From Mesorhizobium sp. M2A.F.Ca.ET.046.03.2.1 (GTDB lineage: Bacteria > Pseudomonadota > Alphaproteobacteria > Rhizobiales > Rhizobiaceae): DNA of 64,000 nt. The stretch lies in the NCBI RefSeq assembly GCF_003952425.1, contig NZ_CP034449.1, positions 3,534,001-3,598,000 on the forward strand, written 5' to 3'. Below are positions 34,922 through 44,821 of this stretch, piece after piece. Under the pieces are notes generated by a model. That model was not told the DNA's origin and searched no databases. It saw only the letters and a list, made by a program, of their open reading frames with translations. Position 1 is the first letter of the stretch, and each line of letters opens with the position of its first letter. The position numbers and the translations under genes are program-made.

Positions 34922-36949
34922 ATGGATGACATCCGCGTTGTTACCGACTTCCCCCGCAAAGTGCGCGAGATCGAGAATGTCTGGATCCCGATGCCGGACG
35001 GGGTAAAGCTCGCTGCCCGCCTCTGGTTGCCGGAGGACGCCGAGGCGGACCCGGTCCCCGCCATCCTCGAATACCTGCCCTATCGAAAGAGGGATGGGAC
35101 TGTGGAGCGCGACCAACTCACCCATCCATACTTCGCCGGGCATGGCTATGCAGGTGTGCGCGTGGACATGCGCGGTTCGGGTGATAGCGAAGGGGTCTGC
35201 AGGGGCGAATATCTCAAACAAGAGCAGGACGACTGTCTTGCCGTGATCGAATGGTTGGCGAAGCAATTATGGTGCTCAGGCAGTGTCGGTATGATTGGCA
35301 TCTCCTGGGGCGGGTTCAACAGCCTTCAGGTTGCTGCCCGCCGTCCGCCAGCCCTCAAGGCGATAATCTCGCTGTGTTCGACCGACGATCGATACCGGGA
35401 TGAATGTCACTATTTCGGCGGCGCGCTTATGTGCGAAAATTTGATGTGGGGGGCAGCGGCTTGGGCGATTGCCATGACCCCGCCCGATCCAGCTCTTGTG
35501 GGAGAACGCTGGCGTGAGATTTGGGAAGAGCGGCTCAACGGCAACGGGATCTGGCTGCAAGACTGGTTCGCGCACCAGCGTCGGGACGATTTCTACAAGC
35601 ATGGTTCTATCTGCGAGGACTATTCCAACATCGAGATTCCTGTCTACGCGGTGGGTGGCTGGGCGGACGCCTATCCCAACGCCATCTTGCGCATGCTCGA
35701 GAACCTGCCGGGACCTCGCAAAGGCCTGATCGGCCCTTGGGCTCATAAGTATCCTCACATCGCCATGCCCGGGCCTCGCATCGGCTTTCTCCAGGAATGC
35801 TTGCGCTGGTGGGACCAGCATCTTAAAGCCATCCACACCGGCGTTGAGGACGAGCCGATGTTGCGCGCGTGGATTCAGGATCCTTTGCCCCCCGCCGCCA
35901 TCTACGACGAGCGGCCAGGCCGTTGGATCGCTGAGCCTTCCTGGCCGACGGCGAGCATTGTCGAAAGACGGCTGTCGCTCTCACCGGGACTTCTTGCCGA
36001 AGGAGATGGCAGTGATGCTGTTCTTACGATCTGTTCACCGTCCACTTCGGGGCTATCATCCGGTGTTTGGTGCGCGTATGGCGCAGTGCCGGACCAGCCC
36101 ATCGACCAGCGCATGGAAGCCGGAAACGCCTTGGTATTCGAAACCGAGCCTCTTCTGGAGGAGGTAGACCTTCTCGGCTTCCCCGAGCTTGAGGTAACCC
36201 TCTCTTCCGACAAAGCAGTGGCAATCCTATCGGCCACGCTTTCGCTCGTGTTTAAGGACGGCTCGGCCACCCGTGTGAGCTATGGCATTCTGAATTTGAC
36301 CCATCGCCACGACGACCTCGATTTGAAGCCAATGACGCCCGGTAAGGCTGAAGCAATACGCCTGAAGCTGCGGTCTTGCGGGCAACGCTTTGAAAAAGGG
36401 CAACGCATAAGGCTCGCCATCGCCACCAGCCATTGGCCTATTGTCTTTCCTAGTCCAGAGAGGGCAAGTCTATCAATACATTGTGCGGCCAGCAGGCTTA
36501 TCTTGCCGGTGCGCAAAGCGAATGCCGTAGACTCCAAACTTGTACCGTTTCTGAAGCCAGAGAGTGCTCGGCCGATGGCAACAGAGACTATTAAGCCTGG
36601 TAAACCTTTCTGTCGCGAGGTAATCACCAACCAAGCCACGGGCGAGACAACTTTCCGGATGGCGAGCGACGCGGGGACCGTGGTGCATCCGCACACCGGA
36701 ATGGTCATTTCGGCTAAGCACAGTGACACACTTACCATGCATCCCGACGATCCGAGCTCGGCGCGCGGAACCTCCAACTGGGAAAAGTCGTACGCCCGCG
36801 GTAACTGGAACGTGCATATTGCGCTCTCGGCCACTGTCCGCGCGCTGCGCGACGTATGGCGCATCGAGACACATATCGTGGCGAAGGAAGGCGACAAGCT
36901 TTTACTTGAACGAGACGACGTCAAGGAGTTCGCTCGGGACTTAAACTGA
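34922..36949 (+). CDS. CocE/NonD-family hydrolase (X-Pro dipeptidyl-peptidase-like)
   Basis: A 675-residue alpha/beta hydrolase. The nucleophile elbow GMIGISWGGFNSLQVA supplies Ser; the oxyanion Tyr region is YLPYRKRDGT; GWADAYPNAIL and GPWAHKYPH contribute the Asp/His region. The C-terminal jelly-roll (XPP_C) spans about residues 330-560, followed by a further ~110-residue beta-rich tail. The ATG at 34922 is chosen for AGGATTGG upstream. Family members cleave acyl esters, cephalosporin-type esters or X-Pro peptides. It lies before a peptide-type ABC transporter, suggesting hydrolysis of an imported compound. Confidence 0.87.
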   Translation: MDDIRVVTDFPRKVREIENVWIPMPDGVKLAARLWLPEDAEADPVPAILEYLPYRKRDGTVERDQLTHPYFAGHGYAGVRVDMRGSGDSEGVCRGEYLKQEQDDCLAVIEWLAKQLWCSGSVGMIGISWGGFNSLQVAARRPPALKAIISLCSTDDRYRDECHYFGGALMCENLMWGAAAWAIAMTPPDPALVGERWREIWEERLNGNGIWLQDWFAHQRRDDFYKHGSICEDYSNIEIPVYAVGGWADAYPNAILRMLENLPGPRKGLIGPWAHKYPHIAMPGPRIGFLQECLRWWDQHLKAIHTGVEDEPMLRAWIQDPLPPAAIYDERPGRWIAEPSWPTASIVERRLSLSPGLLAEGDGSDAVLTICSPSTSGLSSGVWCAYGAVPDQPIDQRMEAGNALVFETEPLLEEVDLLGFPELEVTLSSDKAVAILSATLSLVFKDGSATRVSYGILNLTHRHDDLDLKPMTPGKAEAIRLKLRSCGQRFEKGQRIRLAIATSHWPIVFPSPERASLSIHCAASRLILPVRKANAVDSKLVPFLKPESARPMATETIKPGKPFCREVITNQATGETTFRMASDAGTVVHPHTGMVISAKHSDTLTMHPDDPSSARGTSNWEKSYARGNWNVHIALSATVRALRDVWRIETHIVAKEGDKLLLERDDVKEFARDLN

Positions 36950-37019
36950 CCGGTACTGGTCCCGCTCGGCCGGGGTTCAAATGTCGCTTTTTACAACGAG
37001 ATAGTAGGTATTGACGCGT

Positions 37020-37109
37020 TCCAACCAGCAGTGAGGTTCACGCCATCTCCGCAACTTCTGAAGGAAAGAGTGCTGCGTCGGCAACTAGGCCGAGAGCTCA
37101 TGACATAAA
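37020..37109 (-). pseudogene. decayed lysR 5' end (module copy D)
   Basis: Reading left from ATGTCATGAGCTC, short pieces resemble the start of the intact lysR, for example LSFRSCGDGVNLT against LSFKNAASELNVT, with indels. Weak on its own; supported by position beside the operator blocks. Confidence 0.4.
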
Positions 37110-37175
37110 CAGAATTTATGCCTGACGGTATCTTTTCCGCCTGCGGCTTGGCTGCCCCATAGTATATTCCAAAGA
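37110..37175. promoter_or_regulatory. LysR promoter/operator module, copy D (Dpp operon)
   Basis: AGAATTTATGCCTGACGGTA, TCTTTTCCGCCTGCGGCTTG and AGTATATTCCAAAG line up with the blocks of the intact module. The transporter operon begins about 80 bp to the right. Confidence 0.55.
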
Positions 37176-37255
37176 GAAACACACCCGAGCAAGGAACGCG
37201 GGCGCCGCGGCCACGGCAAGACGCCTCGGCAAGTCGCTCGGCAAGGGGAACAGCC

Positions 37256-38839
37256 ATGGAGGACATGATGCAAAGTGTAAGCCGCCGCACCTTTCTTAGG
37301 GCAGGAGCCGCGCTAAGCGGTGGCATAATCTCTGCTGGCATGCCCTTGTCTCAAGTCATCTGGGCGGCCGAAGGCAAGGTGCTCGAGGTGCGTTCCAGTG
37401 GAGACCTGGTCACGCTGGATCCCGCTTTCCTCGGGCAGGCGGCGGAAGTAGACCTAACAAACTGTATCTATTCAAAGCTCACGCGATATAAGCCCGGCAC
37501 CGAATGGGGCTGGGAGTTAGAGGCTGCAGACAAGATCGAGCAGGTTGATCCCACGCATATCCGATTTCGCCTCAAGAAAGGCATAAAATTTAGTGGCGAT
37601 TACGGCGAGCTGACGGCCAAGGATGTTAAGTTCTCTTTCGAGCGCGTCATCAAGCTCAATTCACCCATCAAGCCCCAATGGGGCTCGTTAAATCACGTCG
37701 AGGTGGAGGACGACTACAGTGGTGTTATCGTGTTCAACGCGCCATTTGCGGCTGTTTGGCTTGTTCCGCTGCCTTATGCCGTCGGCCAAATCGTTTCTGA
37801 GGCTGCGGTAAGGAAAGCCACCAAGGACGGCGGTAATTTCGGTGTGAAGCCGCCAGCATTCTCAGGTCCCTACGTGCTGGCTGACTGGAAGCCCAACCAG
37901 TACGCACTTCTCACGAGAAATCCGGACTGGTCAGGCCCCAAGCCGGGCTTCGACGAAATCCGTATCCTGCCTATTCCGGACGCTAAGGCAGCGGAACGTG
38001 CTTATCAGGCGGGCGACGTCGATTTCACCGTAGTCGGTTTGGACTCTCTCGCGGCGTTCAAGAGCAATCCGCCCGCCAACACGGAGATCGCGGAAAGGGC
38101 ATCGACCCGTTATACATGGATCGGCATGAACATGGATCATCCCAAACTGAAGGACATAAATGTCCGCAGGGCGATCCAATGGGCGATCAATGTACCACAG
38201 GTTTTAGATACCGCGTATGACGGTCAGTCAATTGCGGCCACGGGTATTATTCCTCCAGGTATCGTTGGGCATCGCGCAAAGACTCTGGTTCCGCCGGAAG
38301 GTGATCTCTCAAAAGCCAAAGAGCTTCTCGAGAAGGCTGGGGTAAATGGTTTGACATTGAGCCTCGACTGTACAAACGACAGCCAGACTTCAGCCATAGC
38401 TCAGACGGTGCAGGCACAATTGTCCCAAGTCGGAATTTCTCTGGTGGTTAATGCCCGAGATCCCGGGACATTCTGGTCACTCGGCGTGGAGTCTGAGGGA
38501 GACAGCTGGAAGGACGTGCAGCTCTTTATTATGACCTTCTCCGGACTGCCGGATCCGTACGACTACGTGACTTGGTTCGTGCAAGATCAAGTGGGTATAT
38601 GGAACTGGCAACGCTTCCGCAGCCAACGCTTTGACGAGCTAAACGCTAAGGGACTGTCCATTAACGATCCCAACGAGCGGGCAAAGGTTTACGAGGACAT
38701 GCAGGACTTGATGGAAGATTCTGGCGCATTTCGGTTCCTGACCAATGAGACCAATCCAATCCTATATCGGAAGACGCGAATGAAAGCGGCGATGCGCCCA
38801 GATGGAACCCCATTATATATCGATTTCCAGCCGGCTTAA
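37256..38839 (+). CDS. peptide-type ABC transporter substrate-binding protein (SBP family 5)
   Basis: A 527-residue DppA/OppA-like protein with a twin-arginine-type leader (SRRTFLRAGAALSGG). Family-5 features include GDLVTLDPAFLGQAAEVDL, FRLKKGIKFSGDYGELTAKD, VRRAIQWAINVPQVL and PYDYVTWF. First gene of a complete transporter operon with two permeases and two ATPases. Its C-terminus (DELNAKGLSI, RPDGTPLYIDF) is repeated as a decayed fragment on the minus strand at 43290-43640. Confidence 0.92.
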   Translation: MEDMMQSVSRRTFLRAGAALSGGIISAGMPLSQVIWAAEGKVLEVRSSGDLVTLDPAFLGQAAEVDLTNCIYSKLTRYKPGTEWGWELEAADKIEQVDPTHIRFRLKKGIKFSGDYGELTAKDVKFSFERVIKLNSPIKPQWGSLNHVEVEDDYSGVIVFNAPFAAVWLVPLPYAVGQIVSEAAVRKATKDGGNFGVKPPAFSGPYVLADWKPNQYALLTRNPDWSGPKPGFDEIRILPIPDAKAAERAYQAGDVDFTVVGLDSLAAFKSNPPANTEIAERASTRYTWIGMNMDHPKLKDINVRRAIQWAINVPQVLDTAYDGQSIAATGIIPPGIVGHRAKTLVPPEGDLSKAKELLEKAGVNGLTLSLDCTNDSQTSAIAQTVQAQLSQVGISLVVNARDPGTFWSLGVESEGDSWKDVQLFIMTFSGLPDPYDYVTWFVQDQVGIWNWQRFRSQRFDELNAKGLSINDPNERAKVYEDMQDLMEDSGAFRFLTNETNPILYRKTRMKAAMRPDGTPLYIDFQPA

Positions 38840-38854
38840 GCTTGAGCGTGAACT

Positions 38855-39793
38855 GTGTGGATCTATCTACTGAAACGCGTTTTCCTCGCGGTCGCCATTA
38901 CGGTGATCGCGGTGACCCTTGTGTTCATGATGATCCATGCGGTGCCTGGCGACCCAGCCGTTGCTCTGCTAGGTCCCCGCGCCACGCCTGAAATGATAGC
39001 GCACCTTCATCGGGAGATGGGGCTGGATAAGCCGCTTGCCGTGCAGATCGTCATTTTCTTCGAAGGGCTGCTGCAAGGCAATCTTGGTTTTGATGTGTTG
39101 AGCCAACGTCCGGTTGCGGACATAATATTCGAGCAACTTCCTTATACTATCGAACTAATCTTCGTCTCGATTTTGTGGGCGGTGGCGATTGCGGTGCCGC
39201 TCGGTTGTTATTCGGCCATGAGGCGTAATTCTGTCATCGACCAGATCGTCGCGATCATGGCAGTCGCCACGATCGCGATTCCTTCGTTCGTCATGGCTGT
39301 CTACGCACTCCTGATCTTCGCTGTCACGCTCCATTGGTTACCAGCAGTCGGAGCCGGACAGGGTTTTTTGGACGGCCTTGTTCATCTCATTCTGCCAGCC
39401 TTCGCCGTCGGGATCGGCTGGGTTGGATACATCTCCCGGCTGGTACGGGCATCCATGATGGAGATCCTGGGTGAAAACCATGTGCGAATGGCCCGTTCCT
39501 TCGGCATTTCCGAATGGCGCATTGTTTTGCATTACGCGCTGCCGCTTGCGATCCTGCCGACAGTGACGATCCTCGGCGTGGGCATAGCGTGGTTGCTTTC
39601 GTCAGCTGTCTTTATCGAGGTCGTTTTCGCAAGACCAGGTATCGGTGCCTTGATTGTACAGGCGGTCAACACGCGCAACTATGCAGTCGTAATAGGGGCC
39701 GTGCTAGTCACCACTGTTGTTACTGTCTTGGCGACGACGGCGTCCGATCTGATCGCTGCCTCTCTTGATCCTCGAACCCGCGAGAAACTTTAG
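38855..39793 (+). CDS. peptide-type ABC transporter permease (DppB-like)
   Basis: A 312-residue permease with six membrane segments and the EAA loop (ENHVRMARSFGISEWRIVLHYALPLAILP). N-terminal MWIYLLKRVFLAVAITVIAV is typical DppB. A GTG start at 38855, 15 bp after the binding-protein gene, is used. Forms the channel with the following DppC-like permease. Confidence 0.92.
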   Translation: MWIYLLKRVFLAVAITVIAVTLVFMMIHAVPGDPAVALLGPRATPEMIAHLHREMGLDKPLAVQIVIFFEGLLQGNLGFDVLSQRPVADIIFEQLPYTIELIFVSILWAVAIAVPLGCYSAMRRNSVIDQIVAIMAVATIAIPSFVMAVYALLIFAVTLHWLPAVGAGQGFLDGLVHLILPAFAVGIGWVGYISRLVRASMMEILGENHVRMARSFGISEWRIVLHYALPLAILPTVTILGVGIAWLLSSAVFIEVVFARPGIGALIVQAVNTRNYAVVIGAVLVTTVVTVLATTASDLIAASLDPRTREKL

Positions 39794-39794
39794 C

Positions 39795-40688
39795 ATGGCG
39801 AGCCTTGAAGCGCTCCGCGGCGAAACTGGCCCAGAGCTAGCACCCGGCAGCTTCCGTAAGACGGTGCGGCAACTGCGCAAGAACCGTCTTGGCGTCCTTG
39901 GAGCCGCGCTGGTCGCGATCGTTTTCGCAAGCGCGATCTTCGCCCCGATCATCATTACACATGATCCGACCCGCATCATGGTGGGGCCGCGCTTGGCGGA
40001 CCCGTCACTACTTTTTCTTCTGGGCACCGATCAACTGGGCCGCGACACATTCTCGCGCGTCATGATGGGCGGCCGCGTCCCGCTGCTTGTCGCCTTCGCC
40101 TCGCTAGGCAGTTCGCTGGCAGCCGGCCTCGTGCTTGGTCTGATCGCAGGCTTCGGACCGAGGTGGCTGGACAATTTGCTCCTTCTTTTATTCGATACGA
40201 TCCGCTCCTTTCCGGGCATCATCTTCGCGTTGGCGATTATCGGCTTACTTGGACCCAGCCTGGCCAGCATGATTTTTGTTATCGCAATCACCTCTATGCC
40301 CATTTATGCACGGGTCGTGAGGACCCAGACAGAGGCGCTACGCAACAGTGAATACATCGCCGCAGAACGCACTCTGGGCGCTGGCACGATGCGCATCCTG
40401 GCAGTGCACGTACTGCCTAATGTTATCGGCCCGCTTCTCATCCTCGTGAGCATGGACGTGCCCGCGGTAATCGCGGTGGAGGCCGGTCTCAGCTTCCTTG
40501 GTTTGGGCGTACGTCCACCCACGCCCGATTGGGGAGCAATCCTCAACGACGGCTATAATTACATCCAGCAGACGCCGTGGCTTGTGGTTGGCGGTGGTAT
40601 TCCAATCGTCCTCGCAACGCTGGGCTTCACATTCCTGGGTGAGGCGCTACGCGACATGTTCGATCCAAAGCTGCGGAAAGATCTATGA
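39795..40688 (+). CDS. peptide-type ABC transporter permease (DppC-like)
   Basis: A 297-residue permease. The ATG at 39795 follows the DppB-like stop directly; an upstream in-frame ATG at 39765 would overlap it. The OppC N-terminal domain (FRKTVRQLRKNRLGVLGAALVAIVF), LLGTDQLGRDTFSRVM and the EAA loop (EYIAAERTLGAGTMRILAVHVLPNVIGPLL) identify it. The stop overlaps the next ATG (ATGA). Confidence 0.92.
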   Translation: MASLEALRGETGPELAPGSFRKTVRQLRKNRLGVLGAALVAIVFASAIFAPIIITHDPTRIMVGPRLADPSLLFLLGTDQLGRDTFSRVMMGGRVPLLVAFASLGSSLAAGLVLGLIAGFGPRWLDNLLLLLFDTIRSFPGIIFALAIIGLLGPSLASMIFVIAITSMPIYARVVRTQTEALRNSEYIAAERTLGAGTMRILAVHVLPNVIGPLLILVSMDVPAVIAVEAGLSFLGLGVRPPTPDWGAILNDGYNYIQQTPWLVVGGGIPIVLATLGFTFLGEALRDMFDPKLRKDL

Positions 40689-41698
40689 TACCACACGATC
40701 GGTCATCGCAATCGACCACACCCCTCCTGGAGATACGTCACCTCCATCTTGATTTCGGGACACCAGAGGGGCGCATTCATGCACTGCGAAACGTGTCGCT
40801 TAATGTCGCAGCCGCAGAGGTGGTCGGCGTTGTCGGCGAAAGCGGATCTGGAAAGTCGACGCTTGCGTATACGGTGATGGGTCTGCTTTCGGAAAATGCC
40901 GATGTCACAGGTGGCGAGATCCTGTTTGAAGGGCGAGACCTGCTGAAGATGCCGGCTCAGTCGCAGCGTAGCCTGCTTGGCGATCGACTTTCCATGGTTT
41001 TTCAAGATCCAATGACTGCGCTTAATCCTGTGCGCACCGTTGAGAACCAGATGATCGACATCCAGCACCACCAGCAAAAAAGCCGGAGTGAAAAGCGTGC
41101 TCGTGCCATCGACATGCTACACCGGGTCGGAATTCCGGATCCGCAAAACCGGATCGGGGCCTATCCGCACCACTTTTCCGGCGGCATGCGTCAGCGGATA
41201 TGTATAGCCATGGCGCTGCTTGTAAAACCCGTGCTCCTCATCGCCGACGAGCCGACGACTGCGCTCGATGCGACACTTGAAGTCCAGATCATCCATCTGC
41301 TCAAAAATCTCCAAAGGGAGATCGGTTGCTCCGTCCTCTTCGTATCCCATCATCTTGGAGCTGTGGCTGAGTTGTGCGACCGGGTCGTCGTCATGTATGC
41401 CGGCGAAGTGGTCGAACAAGGCGATGTGCGCAGCATATTCCGCAATCCCGCTCATCCCTACACCCGCGCCCTGCTTGAGTGCGACCCGGGGCGGCTTAAA
41501 CGAACCACACGCACATTGCCGACCATTTCCGGCGAGGTGCCCAGCCTCCTGGGCTTGAAGAAGGGGTGCATCTTCAGCGCGCGATGCCCGCAGGCATATG
41601 ATCGCTGTCTCGAGGAACAGCCAGTCGATCGCCCGATCAGCCCAGGGCAGACGGCACGATGCCATCTGCTCGAAGAAAATCGACTAGTTTCGGCATGA
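40685..41698 (+). CDS. peptide-type ABC transporter ATPase (DppD-like)
   Basis: A 337-residue ATPase with Walker A VGESGSGKSTLAY, signature FSGGMRQRICIAMAL and Walker B LLIADEPTTALDATLEVQI. The C-terminal oligopeptide-transporter extension contains the Cys-rich FeS-like set CIFSARCPQAYDRC. ATGA overlap with the permease gene and with the next ATPase. Confidence 0.93.
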   Translation: MIPHDRSSQSTTPLLEIRHLHLDFGTPEGRIHALRNVSLNVAAAEVVGVVGESGSGKSTLAYTVMGLLSENADVTGGEILFEGRDLLKMPAQSQRSLLGDRLSMVFQDPMTALNPVRTVENQMIDIQHHQQKSRSEKRARAIDMLHRVGIPDPQNRIGAYPHHFSGGMRQRICIAMALLVKPVLLIADEPTTALDATLEVQIIHLLKNLQREIGCSVLFVSHHLGAVAELCDRVVVMYAGEVVEQGDVRSIFRNPAHPYTRALLECDPGRLKRTTRTLPTISGEVPSLLGLKKGCIFSARCPQAYDRCLEEQPVDRPISPGQTARCHLLEENRLVSA

Positions 41699-42699
41699 GT
41701 GCCCTTGTCAGTGTTCGGGACCTCTGCGTCCGCTTCCGCACGATGGGGCCGCTTAAAGCGCTCGCGACCGGGACAAATGCGCCTTTCATCGACGCGGTAT
41801 GCAGTGTTTCTTTTGAAATTCACAAGGGTGAGACGCTGGCCCTTGTCGGCGAGAGCGGCTCCGGAAAATCCACCGTCGCTCGCACGATGATTGGCCTGCA
41901 GCGGGCGGTGAGCGGCAGCATCAGCTTCGATGGGCAGGAACTCACGGACCTCAGTGCGGTAGAACGCAAGCCCTACTTGCGACGCATGGCGATGACGTTT
42001 CAGGATCCGATCGGTTCACTTTCGCCCAGGCTGACGGTGCGATCGATCTTGACCGAGCCTTTCCGCATCCATGGGCTGAAGGATCGCGATTTAGGAGCTG
42101 AAGCGACGCGCCTCCTGCGGATGGTGGGCTTGCCGGCCGATTTTGTTGGCCGCTATCCTCATCAACTCTCCGGTGGTCAAGCCAGGCGCGTCAGCGTGGC
42201 GCGCGCCCTAGCGCTCAATCCGGACTTGATCATCGCCGATGAGCCGACCGCGGGCTTGGATGTCTCGGTGCAAGGCGAGGTGCTAAATCTTCTCACTCGC
42301 CTGCAGGACGAACTAGGCATCGCGATCCTGATAATCACGCACAACCTCAATGTAGTGCGCCACATAACTGACCGCATGGCAATCATGTATCTCGGCCGCT
42401 TCATTGAAGTCGGCACGACGCAGAGTATTTTCCATCAGCCAAGCCATCCCTATACCGAAGCGCTGCTTGCGGCCAATCCCGAACCGGACCCAGACGCAGT
42501 GCTCAACAGGATTGAGCTCAAGGGCGAAGTGCCAAGCGTGATGTACCGGCCATCCGGCTGCGAGTTCCACACCCGGTGTCGTTACGCTCAAGATCGCATC
42601 TGTGGCCGCGTCGCTCCCCCATCCTCAGTGAGCCTGCAGGACCCGGAGCACAGCTTTAGATGCCATTTCCCGTTAAGCTCCAAATCGTTGACCTGCTGA
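41695..42699 (+). CDS. peptide-type ABC transporter ATPase (DppF-like)
   Basis: A 334-residue ATPase. Walker A VGESGSGKSTVARTMIGLQ, signature LSGGQARRVSVARALAL and Walker B LIIADEPTAGLDVSVQGEVL; C-terminal CEFHTRCRYAQDRIC. Starts at ATG 41695 within an ATGA overlap. Last gene of the operon. The signature motif has A-R instead of the usual K-Q-R, a common DppF variation. Confidence 0.93.
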   Translation: MSALVSVRDLCVRFRTMGPLKALATGTNAPFIDAVCSVSFEIHKGETLALVGESGSGKSTVARTMIGLQRAVSGSISFDGQELTDLSAVERKPYLRRMAMTFQDPIGSLSPRLTVRSILTEPFRIHGLKDRDLGAEATRLLRMVGLPADFVGRYPHQLSGGQARRVSVARALALNPDLIIADEPTAGLDVSVQGEVLNLLTRLQDELGIAILIITHNLNVVRHITDRMAIMYLGRFIEVGTTQSIFHQPSHPYTEALLAANPEPDPDAVLNRIELKGEVPSVMYRPSGCEFHTRCRYAQDRICGRVAPPSSVSLQDPEHSFRCHFPLSSKSLTC

Positions 42700-43289
42700 A
42701 CGTTCATCCCTCGCGGAAACTGGGGGCCGATTTGTTTAAAATCTTGGCTGGGCTTAGGCAATTTGTCAGGCGCGAAGCCTTTCATCAGCGCAACAGACCG
42801 CGGGTCTGGCGTAATGCATTGGCATTCCATGGCGAGCAATTGGGGTGTTCCGGCCGAACAGCCGAACCCGGCGATTGCGACGGCGTAACATAAAAACGGG
42901 GTGGCCTCGAGGGCTTCGCAACTGGGGAACTGCGGTTGGTGGGCACCCTCGGCAGGCGTCCATGGTTCAGCTGTGCCGCACAAGCAGTGCCCGGTTCGCG
43001 CGCCCTATGAGGGTACGGCTTATGGGGGTAAGGCGGAGGCGCCCACTGTTCCCGCCGGCGCGCTAATAACGAATGGGGCATCAACATCATGCTGCGCATC
43101 AAATTCAATGATTGAATCTGGCATCCAGGGACCGATAACCTCGGGCAACCGGTGTCCGTGTCCGCTATGTAGTAAGCGCCTATGAAGTGGCGGCGCTCCT
43201 CTACACGTATTTCGCGAGCGCCGAATCGTTCTGGCTTAGAATAGCGGTCCTGGAACGCTTCTTGTTGGGACGAAAGCCACAGATGTCGC
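42700..43289. other. intergenic region, nothing recognised
   Basis: About 590 bp after the transporter operon. Open frames on both strands lack similarity. A stretch at 42890-42940 loosely resembles the end region of the IS21-type remnant near 5600, but not enough to call. Confidence 0.35.
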
Positions 43290-43640
43290 TCAGCCCGAAA
43301 CTGGCTTGCAATCGAGATATAGTGGGGTTCCATCTGGGCGCATTGCCGCCTGCACCTTCGTTGTGCGATACACGACGGGAGTGGCCCCGTGGGTCAGGAA
43401 TCGGAAATTCCCCGGATTCTTCCATGAGGTCCAGCATCTCCTCGTAGAGCTTTCCACGCTCATTAGGTCAGCGATGGAGAGTCCCTTGACGTTCAGTTCG
43501 TCATAACGTTTCGCTCCGGAAGCGTTGCCAATTCCAAACGCCAACTTGAGCCTGCGTGGTACGCATCCGGTGAAGACCGCAGACGTGCGTATCTGGTGGC
43601 CAGAGAACCTGAGCACCGGAGTGCTGGGGTCAAGCTTTCG
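43290..43640 (-). pseudogene. decayed SBP family 5 C-terminal fragment
   Basis: Minus-strand text YDELNVKGLSIADLM, GNFRFLTHGATPVVYRTTK and AAMRPDGTPLYLD matches the end of the binding protein at 37256-38839 (FDELNAKGLSINDPN, AMRPDGTPLYID). The frame is interrupted and the N-terminal three quarters is missing. A second copy of the transporter's binding protein once lay here in the opposite orientation. Confidence 0.75.
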
Positions 43641-43899
43641 ATGGGGAGACGCGATGATGTTCTTCGAGGAGGAGTTTGACCTCCTCGAAGCCTTCATCGG
43701 TGAAGATCCCGTCGTCATCATTGGCGCCGTAGACCCAGATGACGCCGTCCTAATCCGGGACACAAAGGGGGTGAACTCCCGTCTCGACGGCGCGGGCGTC
43801 GCCGCCGTTGCAAAGGCGGTCGTCGCCATCCGCTCGTACCATGCCGCAGCGAGTCAAAGCGGCCCGCATCTGACCCTGCCTCTGTCAACCAAGGACAGC

Positions 43900-44560
43900 C
43901 GTGCGGTGCTCGTGACGCTTAAGGTGGAAGCGGAAGGTGAGGCGCTGATGGCGGCCGAGCAGGCACGCGCCTTGGGGTGCTTGTGAGCGGCGTAGTTGTC
44001 AAGAACGACGTGGATGGCCCTGCTGGCCGCCACCTCGGCATCGACAGCGTTGAGTGAGGCGGATGAATTCCTGGTGACGATGGCGCTGCATGTTCCTGCC
44101 GATAACGGTGCCATCGAGCACGGTAAGGGCGGCAAACAGGGTGGTCGTGCCGTTGCACTTGTAGTCGTGGTCGTGGTGCCGAGCCTACCCTTCATGGGCA
44201 GGCCGGGCTGGGTGCGGTCGAGCGCCTGGATCTGGGCTCTTCTCGTCGACCGACAACAGGATAGCGTGAGCCGGTGGATCAACTAGTGGCATGGCCGACG
44301 ACGTTGCGCAGTTTGTCGACGAACTGCGGATCGTTGCAGAGCTTGCACTGGCGCGCCACACGCAAGTCTTGAACTTACCAGATTGCCGCATGATCTCGAG
44401 GGTGCCCACGCCGTCGCTGCTCAACAGAATGATCTCTGCGCGCCAAACGTGCTTCTGCAGCGCACTGCGATGGGCGCGCTGATCAGAGAGAGGCTGACGA
44501 TCAATCGAAGAAACGGTGAGGTATATTCCTGTGCGCATGTACCAGACTCGCATGCGCACT
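43900..44560 (-). pseudogene. IS630-family transposase remnant (second type)
   Basis: Minus-strand frames give SDQRAHRSALQKHVWRAEII, LLSSDGVGTLEIMRQSGK, LSVDEKS and QALDRTQPGLPMK, then [15 protein letters not shown]. These are the HTH, catalytic D and DN..AHK motifs of the IS630 branch with LDRTQPGLP. Several frameshifts separate them. It is unrelated in detail to the IS630 copy at 25955. Confidence 0.75.
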
Positions 44561-44599
44561 CACAAAAGGGAATCCTCAGCCGAACTCTTATGTCAGGCG

Positions 44600-44725
44600 T
44601 AAACCACTAGCACGACAGGGCTCCCGGCAAAGCTCTGGGATCGACAGATTGCCCATTGCGGCGCGCTGGAAGGCTACCTGGTTCCAGTTGTGGTCGCAGG
44701 CACCCCAGAGCACGAATGCAGATGA
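44600..44725 (-). pseudogene. decayed lysR 5' end (module copy E)
   Basis: Minus-strand text SSAFVLWGA and FQRAAMGNLSIPEL can be aligned with SLFVFEAAA and FKNAASELNVTQPSIS of the intact LysR. Similarity is weak alone, but the position next to the operator blocks matches the other copies. Confidence 0.4.
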
Positions 44726-44790
44726 ATTGACTTTATATCGAGCAATATTTTTTCCGCCTTTAGCATCCAAGAAATCCGGTCTTAGATCCA
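44726..44790. promoter_or_regulatory. LysR promoter/operator module, copy E (dddP-like gene)
   Basis: TTGACTTTATATCGAGCAAT, ATTTTTTCCGCCTTTAGC and GGTCTTAGATCC align with the blocks GGTCTATATCAGACC, ATTTTCCGTCTACGAG and GTTTATTCGA of the intact module. The DddP-like gene begins 32-96 bp to the right. Confidence 0.55.
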
Positions 44791-44821
44791 CGTAAGAGTG
44801 AGCCACTAGGGCGGCCTTAAC

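Noticed and set aside
43525..43986. Plus-strand 153-codon ORF (MPIPNANLSLRG...)
   Set aside because: It lies opposite the decayed binding-protein and IS630 fragments and has no similarity of its own, so it is an antisense shadow.
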